From assembly GCF_027594545.1 (NCBI RefSeq), contig NZ_CP115160.1, forward strand, positions 1,559,001-1,623,000: a stretch of DNA of 64,000 bases, in the 5' to 3' direction. Below the pieces are notes generated by a model. It did no database searches and was not told the origin of the DNA. It saw only the letters and a list, made by a program, of their open reading frames with translations. The translations under genes were made by a program, and so were the position numbers. Positions within the stretch are counted from its first letter, which is position 1. Each line of letters begins with the position of its first letter. Of this stretch, positions 28,698 to 36,793 are shown one piece after another. This DNA is from Algoriphagus sp. TR-M9 (lineage in GTDB: Bacteria > Bacteroidota > Bacteroidia > Cytophagales > Cyclobacteriaceae).

Positions 28698-29555
28698 GAG
28701 TTCAAACCTAATTATATCTGAAGGGCATTTTTGAGAAATCTGATCAATAGCTTGCTCGGTCAGTTGCAATATCCTTGGGTATCCTCCAGTGACCTGAGCA
28801 TCTTTCATCAGAACGATCATTTTTCCTCCTGAAGTCAATTGCACCGTGCCAGGATACACGGGGGCTGTGAGCATTTCTGGGAGGGAATGTGGCTGCAATT
28901 CGGTGAGTTGAATTGCCATTCTGTTTTTATGACTGGAAATGCTGAAACTGTTTGATTGAATATTTCCCTGTGTTTCTAGGTCTAGCAAGTCCCACTCTGG
29001 ACCGGGATATACTTCAAGACTCATACGCTGAGCCCAGCGAAAATCCCATCTGGGTTTTGCTGCGGTATATTTTGGGCTTGCAGTGTGGGTGAAAAAAGGA
29101 ATTTGATCTCCTTTTTTTGCGTAAGCATTAGGAGTGATTCCTTCCATCCAACTTCTGGAATTCAATACTGGCTCAGTTTGAAAACCATTTTTAATCGCTA
29201 GATAAAGCACTGATCCTTGGTGAAATGCGCCGATTTCCAATTGATCGTATGCTTGTATTTCAATAAGTCCGTAGCTTGAAATTGAATTTCCATTGAGTTT
29301 GACTTCCGCTTTTGCTCCGGCAAGACAAATAAGGGTAGGCGTGTCAAATTGGATTTTCAGACCGGGCTGACATATCTCTAGCGCAGCATCACCTGTTTGG
29401 TTTTGCAGGAGGTGATTTGCCCAGCCGTAGGATCGCTGATCCAACGCTCCGGAAATTGGAACCCCATAATAAGCAACACCTGTTCTCCCGCTATCTTGAA
29501 CGGAAGTTCCTGGCCCCGTTTTGAGGATTTTCAAATAGCCAATATCCCGTATCAT
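28686..29555 (-). CDS. pxpC: 5-oxoprolinase subunit PxpC (biotin-dependent carboxyltransferase-like)
   Basis: This 289-residue protein carries the family signature near its start (GPGTSVQDSGRTGVAYYGVP) and again in ALDQRSYGWANHLLQN, with CLAGAKAEVKLNG. With PxpA and PxpB it forms the ATP-dependent bacterial 5-oxoprolinase, which opens pyroglutamate to glutamate. Its ATG overlaps the pxpB stop (ATGA at 29552-29555). It is the last gene of the operon. Confidence 0.92.
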   Translation of the reverse strand: MIRDIGYLKILKTGPGTSVQDSGRTGVAYYGVPISGALDQRSYGWANHLLQNQTGDAALEICQPGLKIQFDTPTLICLAGAKAEVKLNGNSISSYGLIEIQAYDQLEIGAFHQGSVLYLAIKNGFQTEPVLNSRSWMEGITPNAYAKKGDQIPFFTHTASPKYTAAKPRWDFRWAQRMSLEVYPGPEWDLLDLETQGNIQSNSFSISSHKNRMAIQLTELQPHSLPEMLTAPVYPGTVQLTSGGKMIVLMKDAQVTGGYPRILQLTEQAIDQISQKCPSDIIRFELKKP

Positions 29556-30247
29556 CTGAAGTTGGGTTGTTTTGGATGCCTTTTCAAGCGCTCAAAGTCC
29601 TGAAAACTGATAGGAGTAAATTCTATCCGCTCACCAACTTCCGCAAAAATTGGAATTTTAAACTTTGGATTGAAAAGCTCAATAGGAGTTTGCCCAATCA
29701 AATGCCAACCACCTGGACTTTCACATGGATAAATTCCAGTTTGTGAGCCGCCGATAGCCACCGCACCTTTTGGCACTTTCAGGTCTGGAGTTTTCTTTCT
29801 AGGGGTAAATAGAAGCTCCGACAGCCCATGGAGGTACATGAATCCGGGTAGAAAGCCAAAAAAGTGGATTCTATAAATCGCAGTGGAATGAATATGGATC
29901 AATTCGTCCGGAGAGATGTTTTTTGATGCTGCCAAAGCATGTAGATCTCTACCGGTCTCTAGGGAATAGCAAACCGGGATTTTCCAGGTTTTTTCGGGCA
30001 AATCCGGTACCTTTTCTACAGGTGGCAGGCTTGAAATAAACTGCACAATGCTTGGCGAAGCGGCTGGTCGATCCAACATGATGCATAGGGAATCAAATCC
30101 CTGTCTGATCTCCACTTTTTCCTGTAGAAAGTGCTCCTGAAGCTGTTTTTTGAGCGCTAGCTGCTGTTGTAGTAACGTGTCGTTAATAGGCAGATCCCAT
30201 TTTGCCTCTAGGAGCCTAGGGCTGATTTCCCTGATTTTTGGCTTCAT
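29552..30247 (-). CDS. pxpB: 5-oxoprolinase subunit PxpB (KipI/allophanate hydrolase subunit 1 family)
   Basis: The 231-residue protein has the typical PCYSLETGRDLHALA-like region, IYRIHFFGFLPGFMYLHGL, and GAVAIGGSQTGIYPCESPGGWHLIG. These are diagnostic for the carboxyltransferase C/D domain family. The frame also opens at a GTG (30253) overlapping the pxpA stop; ATG at 30247 is chosen, but coupling via the GTGA overlap is equally possible. Partner of PxpC and PxpA in pyroglutamate cleavage. Confidence 0.92.
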   Translation of the reverse strand: MKPKIREISPRLLEAKWDLPINDTLLQQQLALKKQLQEHFLQEKVEIRQGFDSLCIMLDRPAASPSIVQFISSLPPVEKVPDLPEKTWKIPVCYSLETGRDLHALAASKNISPDELIHIHSTAIYRIHFFGFLPGFMYLHGLSELLFTPRKKTPDLKVPKGAVAIGGSQTGIYPCESPGGWHLIGQTPIELFNPKFKIPIFAEVGERIEFTPISFQDFERLKRHPKQPNFR

Positions 30248-30249
30248 AT

Positions 30250-30969
30250 TCACTTCCAGTATTTCTTACGAATAGTTGGTAGGAAATCACCGATTCCGGG
30301 ATTATCGCCATGGAAACAAATAGTTTCGGCGGCTACTTTTAGTTTTTTGCCTTGATGTGAAAGTAGGTAGCCATTTTTCAATAGATTTTCCAAATGGGAG
30401 GAGATTTCCGGCTCTGTGGTCATATGTGAACCAAAAATATTACGCGGCATCAGTAGGTAATTGTCCAGATAACCTCTGTCCCCAAAAACCTCTGTCCTAC
30501 AATTCAGTCCTTTTTGATTTAGATGCTTTTCCAACTGGGAATGTGGAGGTGCCAGGATGGGGGTATTGTGAAAGTGATCTGCTATAAAGTCTGTAAGCAA
30601 ATCAGCCACTTCACTATGTGCTGCTGCGTCATTGTACAAGGCGCCATGAAACTTAATATGATCCATTTGCATTCCTTTTTTTTCTGCCAGTTGCTCAAAC
30701 TTAACTATCTGAACCAGAATGGATTTCGTCAAATCTTTGGCGGAGATTTTTATCGTTTTTCTCCCAAAGTGCTGCTTGTCAGGATAGGAGGGGTGAGCGC
30801 CTACTTTTTTGCAGTGCTGCTTGGCCAGGGAAAGGCTTTCATTCATACTGTCTTCATCCCCGTAATGCCCGCCACATGCTATGCTGGCAGAATCGATCAA
30901 TGGGTAAATCTGACATTCATCAGCCATTCCTTCGCCTAAATCGCAGTTTATTTCAGGGAGTTTTCGCAT
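30250..30969 (-). CDS. pxpA: 5-oxoprolinase subunit PxpA (LamB/YcsF family)
   Basis: The 239-residue protein opens with INCDLGEGM and carries ASIACGGHYGDEDSM, VGAHPSYPDKQHFGR and HIKFHGALYN, all LamB/YcsF hallmarks. Usual family length is about 245-250. It is first in the pxpABC operon. The one unusual feature is the substitution Tyr for the more common Ala/Cys in GGHYGDE, a minor variation. Confidence 0.93.
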   Translation of the reverse strand: MRKLPEINCDLGEGMADECQIYPLIDSASIACGGHYGDEDSMNESLSLAKQHCKKVGAHPSYPDKQHFGRKTIKISAKDLTKSILVQIVKFEQLAEKKGMQMDHIKFHGALYNDAAAHSEVADLLTDFIADHFHNTPILAPPHSQLEKHLNQKGLNCRTEVFGDRGYLDNYLLMPRNIFGSHMTTEPEISSHLENLLKNGYLLSHQGKKLKVAAETICFHGDNPGIGDFLPTIRKKYWK

Positions 30970-31228
30970 AGGTATTGAAGATCAAAAATCCAGCTTAAAC
31001 CCGCAAGAAAATGCAGGCCTAATCCTCCCATACTACCTAAAAAAATCTGATTATCCGCAATGCGTCAGTAGCCAAAACCTCTTTGCAAAACTAGTCCAGA
31101 GACCAAATTCTATAATGCTTTTGACTTTTGAGGGTAACAAATGGAGGTATTTGGAGGTAAATGTCCCCATTTGATATTTCCTGATGTTTTTGATAGTTTC
31201 GAAATTCATCAACTAATACTATATAACT
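30970..31228. other. Gap between pxpA and the THX gene
   Basis: No gene seen. At 31048-31078 the sequence (TGATTATCCGCAATGCGTC...) resembles the first 40 bases of the element at 62611, including a downstream CTCTTTGC. The promoter for THX is probably near 31170-31220. Confidence 0.4.
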
Positions 31229-31360
31229 ATGGGAAAAGGAGACATGAAAACCAAAAAAGGAAAAGTTAACAGAGGTACTTTTGGCGTAAGCAGACCAAAA
31301 AGAGAAATCAACAAGAAAGCGCATGCAGCCCAGCTTGAACCGAAAAAATCTAAAAAATAA
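31229..31360 (+). CDS. 30S ribosomal protein THX
   Basis: A 43-residue highly basic protein reading MGKGDMKTKKGKVNRGTFG at its start, the typical THX pattern, with a Lys-rich tail. THX sits on the head of the 30S subunit and stabilises rRNA. It is short enough to be missed by length cut-offs, but start, stop and composition fit. A perfect 13-bp hairpin follows the stop. Confidence 0.9.
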   Translation: MGKGDMKTKKGKVNRGTFGVSRPKREINKKAHAAQLEPKKSKK

Positions 31361-31365
31361 GAGTG

Positions 31366-31397
31366 ATGAAATCCTCAGTGAATGCTGAGGATTTCAT
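31366..31397 (+). terminator. Hairpin downstream of THX
   Basis: Perfect 13-bp arms at 31366-31378 and 31385-31397 with a 6-base loop. The following T-run is weak. It could also protect the convergent YdeI-type transcript, whose stop is at 31412. Confidence 0.65.
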
Positions 31398-31411
31398 GTT
31401 TATATACCTGA

Positions 31412-31933
31412 TCACAAGTTATTGTAATACTTGATTTGTTCGTTGAGCTGTTTATAGTCCAGCTTTCCTTTGACTAATTTCAGGTGATGGATTATTGCCA
31501 AAGCCTTTTTCATCCTACTTTCTGGATTTTTTACCTTGGTGACGGTATAGACCATCATACGCTGCTTGCCGGGAGTGAGAGATTTGAAGTATTTTTCTCC
31601 TTCTTCATCCTGATCCATCAGCACCTGCAGTTCCTCAGGCATTTCATGACCATAGTCGCTGTGGTCTTTTTCCATTTTTAAGGTAAAAACCTGCTCAGGC
31701 TGCATCTTGAATTTCTTTCTCAAGTCTTGATTGATGAGCACATACCAGTAGGTTTTGGACTTCATCAGCGCCATAGGGTATGGGCCTTCATTTTCTATCC
31801 ATACCAAAACTCTCCGGTGATCTCCTTCCAGGAGCTTTGCACTGCACTCATCTGGCACCGGAAAATGATACTGCCAGTGATTAAAATCAAATGCTGAAAG
31901 CGCTGAATCGAATATATGGCAGGGGATTGACAT
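31412..31933 (-). CDS. YdeI/OmpD-associated family protein with DUF1905
   Basis: The 173-residue protein has a DUF1905 N-terminal half (about 15-95, with RRVLVWIENEGPYPMALM and YWYVLINQDLRKKF) and a C-terminal OmdA/bacteriocin-protection-like half (about 100-170, with LTPGKQRMMVYTVTKVKNPESRMKKA). Molecular function is not established. It is the last gene of the minus-strand signalling cluster, 29 bp after the REC-PAS kinase; co-transcription is likely. Confidence 0.85.
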   Translation of the reverse strand: MSIPCHIFDSALSAFDFNHWQYHFPVPDECSAKLLEGDHRRVLVWIENEGPYPMALMKSKTYWYVLINQDLRKKFKMQPEQVFTLKMEKDHSDYGHEMPEELQVLMDQDEEGEKYFKSLTPGKQRMMVYTVTKVKNPESRMKKALAIIHHLKLVKGKLDYKQLNEQIKYYNNL

Positions 31934-31962
31934 CCGGAATTCAATTTTCTAGCTGTTGCTGA

Positions 31963-33411
31963 TCAGTCGGGAAGATTGAAAGTGATGAAAAAACTTGTGC
32001 CTTTGCCTACTTCACTTTTTACCCGGATAGCCCCGCCATGACTCAGAATTATGTTTTGTGTGTTGGTCAGTCCCAGACCGGATCCGGTGTCTTTACTGGT
32101 GAAAAAAGGTTCGAAAAGCCGTTCCAGGTTTTCTTTGGGGATGCCTTCTCCATTATCACGAATTTCTATTTTACACTGCTTTCCTTTGATACTGGTTTTT
32201 AGCAGCAGTTTTCCGGTTTTTTCCGGCATAGCCTCTATGGCATTTACGATGAGGTTTATCAGTGCGATTTTTACTTTTTCCCCATCTACATGGATGTCGC
32301 AGATATCTGTGTCATATTGTTTCTGTACCTCGATTCCCTTGAATTCTATGCGGTCGCTGACATGCTGCAGTGATTCGTCCAGTAGTTCATTGATCGAATG
32401 GGATTTGGTATCCAGCTCAGTAAATCTGGTGCTGTCCAGGAGTTGAGTCACCAGGTGATTGATCCTATCGCAGTTACGCCGGATGACATCTATGAGGTCT
32501 CCACTTTCCTCCAGGACTTCCTTTGGAAGCTCCATATGCAGTTGATCTGCAGATAGTACGATAGTGGTCAGTGGGTTTTTTACTTCATGTGCAAGCAGCC
32601 TTGCGATGCGCCCTGTGGAGGAAAACTTTTTCAGGTTGAGTTCTTCTTCTTCTTTAGCCTTGATGGCTGTCAGATCTTTGATCAATACCTGGAAAGTATT
32701 GGAGTCCTGTTTGACTATGCTGATCAAACTGGTGATGGTATGCCCTTTTTCTATAGCCATCATAGCCTCCATGTCATAGACCTCTTTTTGTTTTTTGAAA
32801 AGCTCATCCAAGGCTATTTTGGAATGATCATCTAGCAGTAGATCCTTGAAGTAAAAAGATTCTTGGGAATTGGGATCAAAGGCTTTTTTGCCAAATTTTC
32901 GCTGAAAGGCAGGATTGGAAACCAGAATTTGTCCTTCATCATCTATGAGCAGGAATGGGTCCCCGGCCAGTTCAAAAATGGAGCGGAACTTACGCGCAGA
33001 GTCATCCAGCGATTCCATAAGCTGCGCATCCCGGATGGCGTAGCGAAGCGTTCGGTCCAGGGTATTCGCATCAAACTCCCCTTTGATCAGGTAATCTGAT
33101 GCTCCCAATACCAGAGCCTCTTGGTCTATCAGTCCAGTACTCATGCCGGTGAGCATGATGACCGGAGCATGTTTTCGGATATTTTTGATCTTTTGGATAA
33201 GATCCAGACCGGTATCTTTGCCCAGTTTGTAATCTACCAGAAATACGTCGAAGGATTTTTCCAGTAGGGGCATTGCCTCTTCCAGGCTTTCGGCGTTTTC
33301 TAGTTCGTAAGTAGTATCTGTGATTCTTTTTAGAAGTGATGAAACCAGAAAAAAATCGTCTGGATCATCATCTACATATAGGATTCTAATGTTTTTCTCA
33401 GGGTTACTCAT
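31963..33411 (-). CDS. Hybrid REC-PAS-histidine kinase
   Basis: A 482-residue cytosolic protein: receiver (about 8-130, with YVDDDPDD and the acceptor Asp in FLVDYKL), PAS (about 140-260, with FELAGDPFLLIDDEGQILVSN), HisKA with LLAHEVKNPLTTIV, and HATPase with LINLIVNAIEAMPEKTGK, DNGEGIP and GLGLT. An N-terminal receiver suggests that its kinase activity is set by another kinase, most likely the CHASE3 kinase two genes upstream. It is 9 bp from the single-domain receiver gene. Confidence 0.92.
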   Translation of the reverse strand: MSNPEKNIRILYVDDDPDDFFLVSSLLKRITDTTYELENAESLEEAMPLLEKSFDVFLVDYKLGKDTGLDLIQKIKNIRKHAPVIMLTGMSTGLIDQEALVLGASDYLIKGEFDANTLDRTLRYAIRDAQLMESLDDSARKFRSIFELAGDPFLLIDDEGQILVSNPAFQRKFGKKAFDPNSQESFYFKDLLLDDHSKIALDELFKKQKEVYDMEAMMAIEKGHTITSLISIVKQDSNTFQVLIKDLTAIKAKEEEELNLKKFSSTGRIARLLAHEVKNPLTTIVLSADQLHMELPKEVLEESGDLIDVIRRNCDRINHLVTQLLDSTRFTELDTKSHSINELLDESLQHVSDRIEFKGIEVQKQYDTDICDIHVDGEKVKIALINLIVNAIEAMPEKTGKLLLKTSIKGKQCKIEIRDNGEGIPKENLERLFEPFFTSKDTGSGLGLTNTQNIILSHGGAIRVKSEVGKGTSFFITFNLPD

Positions 33412-33420
33412 TTTGTTTTT

Positions 33421-33870
33421 TTAAGCCGGCAGCAATACTGTTTTCGACCAATAATTTTCAATTTGTTCTGTGACCTGCACCAGTCCTTCGAAGGAGCTCG
33501 GCTTTGTTATAAAGCTACTAGAACCCATTTTGTAGGTTACTCTTATGTCGTCATTGTTATTTGAGGTCGTAAAAATGATCACAGGAATCATCTTTAAGTC
33601 CTCGTTGCTCTTGATTTCTGAAAGGGCCTCCCTGCCGTCTTTTTTGGGCATATTCAGATCCAAAAGGATAATATCTGGATTGGGGTATTTTACCAGATCA
33701 TGATAAGGGGACTCCCGCTTTAAGTATTTGATCAAAGCTTCACCGTCTTCTACACAGGTGACATTTTCTTTTGGAAGAGTTCTTTCAAACGCCTTCAAAA
33801 TCAACAATTTATCATCTTCGTCGTCCTCAGCAACTAGGATTTGTATGGGTTTCTCTAGGGACATGTTCAT
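33421..33870 (-). CDS. Single-domain response regulator (Rcp1/CheY-like)
   Basis: The 149-residue protein is a receiver only: AEDDEDD acidic pocket, acceptor Asp in IILLDLNMPKKDG, TTSNNNDD and the conserved Lys in FITKPSSF. It has no output domain, so it probably relays phosphate between the CHASE3 and REC-PAS kinases or acts by protein binding. Two in-frame ATGs lie at 33870 and 33864. Confidence 0.92.
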   Translation of the reverse strand: MNMSLEKPIQILVAEDDEDDKLLILKAFERTLPKENVTCVEDGEALIKYLKRESPYHDLVKYPNPDIILLDLNMPKKDGREALSEIKSNEDLKMIPVIIFTTSNNNDDIRVTYKMGSSSFITKPSSFEGLVQVTEQIENYWSKTVLLPA

Positions 33871-33965
33871 ATAAGATTTTGAAAGGGGAGAAAGTCTGAT
33901 TTTTGAAAATATAGGTAGTAATTCGTAAAGTTAAGCTAAAGTGTAAACATATTTAGTAAATAGAT

Positions 33966-35405
33966 TTACCCTGGGATTGCCGGTAGCAAAATATGGAAGG
34001 TAGAGCCTTCCCCGGGACTGCTTTCTGCATAGATAATTCCATCTCTTTTGTCAATTATTTTTCGCGTAATCGAAAGCCCAATCCCAGTACCTTCGTATTC
34101 ATTTTTGCCGTGAAGCCGCTGAAAGATTGAAAATATCCGGTCTGCATAGCCAGGTTCAAAGCCTATGCCATTATCTGACACTTTGATGAGGTGGTAGCTC
34201 ACACGCGGATCTAGGGAGGGTAGTTTTTTTACCAGCGCTGCAGGTGCTATTTCAGAGCTGATGCTGATCACAGGAGCTTCATTGGGCTTGGAGAATTTCA
34301 ATGCATTGGAGATGAGATTTTGAAAAACCTGCCTATACTCGGTCTCCAGTCCCATGACTTTTGGGAGTTTGGAGAAGCTGATGGTGGCAGATTTTTCTTT
34401 GATGGCAATCTCAATATCATCTAGGATGTCCTTGACTACCTTTTTTAATTTAACCTCTTTGATTTCCTCATCTTTATCTCTGCCGGCTCTGCTGTATTCA
34501 AGCAGGTCAGTAATGAGGTTTCTCATCCGTACTGCGGCTGCTGTGATTCTGTTCAAATATAATTTACCATCTCCTACCAGCTGCTCTTGGTATTGCTCAT
34601 TGAGCAGATCAGAAAATGCTGTGATTTTGCGCAGCGGCTCTTGCAGGTCATGTGAGGCTACATAGGCAAATTGCTCCAATTCCTTGTTTGATTCATCCAA
34701 AAGCTGAATTTGATCCCGCAATTTTTCCTGAAAAGCCTTGATTTCCAGATTGGCTGCCTGCTGGGCTCTGTTGTATTTGTGTATAGAAAAGAAGGTGATA
34801 AAGCCCATGATGATAGAGAAGAGGGAAATTAAGCCGACTATAAAAGGCAGGGCATTGATGTTATTGATCAGGCTTTGATTTCGCTCCAAGAAGAGTTTGT
34901 TTTCTATTTCATTGATTCGCAGAATCACTTCCTTGGTCATGCGGTAAGCATCCAGTGCACCGCTCACTCTACCTGGGTCTAAAAAGCCCTCCAGGTCACC
35001 GTGGGTTTCTAGATAGGCTATGGTACTTTCGAAGGTACGTATCCGTAGGTTGATCAATCCCCGCAGTTCCTCTATGTTGTTTTGCTGCTGGGCATTATCC
35101 ATAGTGAGCTCCTGTAGCTGCACCAGCAGCATTTCGGAGTCTATATTGGATTGCTGGTAATTGGTCAGAAATTCTTCATCATGGGTAATCACATAGCCGC
35201 GAATGCTGGTTTCCCGCTCTAGAATACTTGCATAAAGTTCATCTGTTCGCTGCAGTACATTTTCAGTATGCATCAAAGCATGGGTATAGTATTCAATCCT
35301 CCCGGATGTCCAGTAGGAAACACCACTTCCTACTACTATCAAAATTAGGGTAAGAACGGAATAGGTCTTCGCTCTATAGAGGGATGGGTTTTTATCTTTC
35401 TTCAT
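33966..35405 (-). CDS. Membrane histidine kinase with CHASE3 sensor
   Basis: A 479-residue kinase: TM1 (about 13-32), periplasmic CHASE3 domain (about 35-180, with RETSIRGYVITHDEEFL), TM2 (about 188-210), coiled linker, HisKA with FAYVASHDLQEPLRKI, and HATPase with NLISNALKFSKP, DNGIGFEPGY, EGTGIGLSI. The HDLQEPLRKI variant is typical of phytochrome-type and Rcp-linked kinases. It is the first gene of the minus-strand signalling operon, divergent from the small stress-type genes. Confidence 0.92.
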   Translation of the reverse strand: MKKDKNPSLYRAKTYSVLTLILIVVGSGVSYWTSGRIEYYTHALMHTENVLQRTDELYASILERETSIRGYVITHDEEFLTNYQQSNIDSEMLLVQLQELTMDNAQQQNNIEELRGLINLRIRTFESTIAYLETHGDLEGFLDPGRVSGALDAYRMTKEVILRINEIENKLFLERNQSLINNINALPFIVGLISLFSIIMGFITFFSIHKYNRAQQAANLEIKAFQEKLRDQIQLLDESNKELEQFAYVASHDLQEPLRKITAFSDLLNEQYQEQLVGDGKLYLNRITAAAVRMRNLITDLLEYSRAGRDKDEEIKEVKLKKVVKDILDDIEIAIKEKSATISFSKLPKVMGLETEYRQVFQNLISNALKFSKPNEAPVISISSEIAPAALVKKLPSLDPRVSYHLIKVSDNGIGFEPGYADRIFSIFQRLHGKNEYEGTGIGLSITRKIIDKRDGIIYAESSPGEGSTFHILLPAIPG

Positions 35406-35590
35406 TGAATTTTCCCTGATTTGGGGAATTTATTACTCAGTTGGCAAGGTGATTTCCTGTCTTTTTTTAACTCTTATTTTAGAGAATCGCTTTGAATTGG
35501 TTTAAAGCAGGTTTTTCCAGATTTTGGATTTCAGGCATAACTGTTGGATTAAAAGTACCAAATAAAACTAACAACCTAAACACCAAAACT

Positions 35591-35743
35591 ATGAGTTCTC
35601 TATTGTATTTCATCGCTGTAATTCTTCTTATCGGATGGCTAGTCGGAGTATTTGCCTATAGTGCAGGAGGATTAATTCATGTATTGCTGGTACTAGCCGT
35701 AATCGCAGTGCTCTTTAGATTGATCTCCGGCAGACCCGTATAA
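35591..35743 (+). CDS. Small membrane protein of the lmo0937/DUF5670 family
   Basis: A 50-residue protein with two hydrophobic helices separated by GWLVGVFAYSAGG, the lmo0937-type signature. The frame can be read from 35492, but the 35591 ATG gives the family length. Often found near CsbD and YtxH in Bacteroidota, as here. The function is unknown; a cell-envelope stress role is inferred from context. Confidence 0.85.
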   Translation: MSSLLYFIAVILLIGWLVGVFAYSAGGLIHVLLVLAVIAVLFRLISGRPV

Positions 35744-35806
35744 CTTCGGAGTCTTACTGAGAACTGTAAAGAAACATTAATTTTTAACTACTAAACCAAT
35801 ATTAAA

Positions 35807-35986
35807 ATGAATTCAACGGAAATTGAAGGAAACTGGAATATCATCAAAGGCAAGCTAAAGCAACAATACGCCGACCTGACTGATGATGATTTGAATTATA
35901 CTGAAGGAAAAGAAGATGAGCTGTGGGGCAGAATTCAAAAGAAGGTAGGAAAGACCAAGGAGGAAATCCTTTCTGGAATCAAGTAA
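35807..35986 (+). CDS. CsbD family stress protein
   Basis: A 59-residue hydrophilic protein: [20 protein letters not shown] and [20 protein letters not shown] are the CsbD hallmarks. Homologues belong to general stress regulons (sigma-B in Bacillus). It sits between the DUF5670 and YtxH genes in the same orientation. It is too short for most ORF cut-offs, but well supported. Confidence 0.9.
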   Translation: MNSTEIEGNWNIIKGKLKQQYADLTDDDLNYTEGKEDELWGRIQKKVGKTKEEILSGIK

Positions 35987-36024
35987 AACCGAAATAATTT
36001 TAAACTTTAAATTTATTCAAGACT

Positions 36025-36276
36025 ATGACTAAATCATCAATTAATAAAACACTTTGGCTAAGCGGACTGTTAACAGGCGCAGTAGTGGGCGCTTATCTGT
36101 ACAAGAACAAAGAGCAGTACGGACCTCAGAAAGAGAAAATGAACAAGCTTTTGGGGGAATTGCAAAATGTAGTAGTTGACCTTAAAGGTAGACTGCTGCA
36201 TGTAGGGCAGGAAGGACTGGATGCTACCAAATCCGCCATCAACAATGCCAAAGAAAAAGTAGACAAGGTTAAATAA
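36025..36276 (+). CDS. YtxH-like small membrane-anchored protein
   Basis: An 83-residue protein with an N-terminal hydrophobic segment (LWLSGLLTGAVVGAYLY, about 10-26) and a charged helical tail, as in the YtxH family. It has an AT-hook-free Lys-rich C-terminus. It is part of the small stress gene run. A short perfect palindrome at 36264-36281 overlaps the stop codon. Confidence 0.8.
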   Translation: MTKSSINKTLWLSGLLTGAVVGAYLYKNKEQYGPQKEKMNKLLGELQNVVVDLKGRLLHVGQEGLDATKSAINNAKEKVDKVK

Positions 36277-36289
36277 CCTTGACCTCAAA

Positions 36290-36322
36290 AAGAAAGGTGA
36301 GACCCAGTTTCACCTTTCTTCT
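36290..36322 (+). terminator. Terminator after the small stress genes
   Basis: Eleven-bp arms AAGAAAGGTGA (36290-36300) and TCACCTTTCTT (36310-36320), followed by a short pyrimidine tract. Confidence 0.7.
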
Positions 36323-36385
36323 TACCACTTAATTTCAATTATTTCAAAAGATTACCTGAAAGAGGGGGCTGACCAGATAAATGTG

Positions 36386-36793
36386 ATGACGAATAACTTA
36401 ATATTAGTAGTGGATGATGAGCCTGAAATCCGTTCCTTACTGGTGCGATTCTTAGGCAAAAAAGGATTTACCGTCCACTCGGCTGGAACCCTCAGCGAAG
36501 GCAGAAATATGATCAAAGAATTTAATCCTTCTTTGGTATTTTTGGATGTCAATTTGCCAGATGGTAATGGACTGAATGAATTGAAACAACTAAACTCAGC
36601 CGACCAACGAGCAAAAGTGATTATGATGTCAGCTTTTGATCACAATGAAGTGAAATTGGCAGCTATCCAGTCTGGTGCGCTGGATTTCCTAAGCAAACCA
36701 TTTAATATAGCTAGATTGGATCAAGTGATTCAAAGTCAGCTGATTAATTTATCCAACCCCAACAACGAACATGGCAAAGATCTTAGTAATTGA
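36386..36793 (+). CDS. Single-domain response regulator
   Basis: The 135-residue protein is a receiver domain with VVDDEPE, acceptor Asp in LVFLDVNLPDGNG and the conserved Lys in LSKPF. The frame also reads from a GTG three bases upstream. Its 3' end overlaps the start of the sigma-54 activator gene by 23 bases in another frame, so the two are translationally coupled and likely work in one pathway. Confidence 0.9.
   Translation: MTNNLILVVDDEPEIRSLLVRFLGKKGFTVHSAGTLSEGRNMIKEFNPSLVFLDVNLPDGNGLNELKQLNSADQRAKVIMMSAFDHNEVKLAAIQSGALDFLSKPFNIARLDQVIQSQLINLSNPNNEHGKDLSN

Noticed and set aside
32051..32446. Plus-strand 131-codon frame opposite the REC-PAS kinase
   Set aside because: Ser/Phe-rich shadow of the kinase reading frame without family similarity.
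36264..36281. Perfect 8-bp palindrome at the YtxH stop as a regulatory site
   Set aside because: It overlaps the stop codon and a better terminator lies directly downstream; nothing suggests a regulator.
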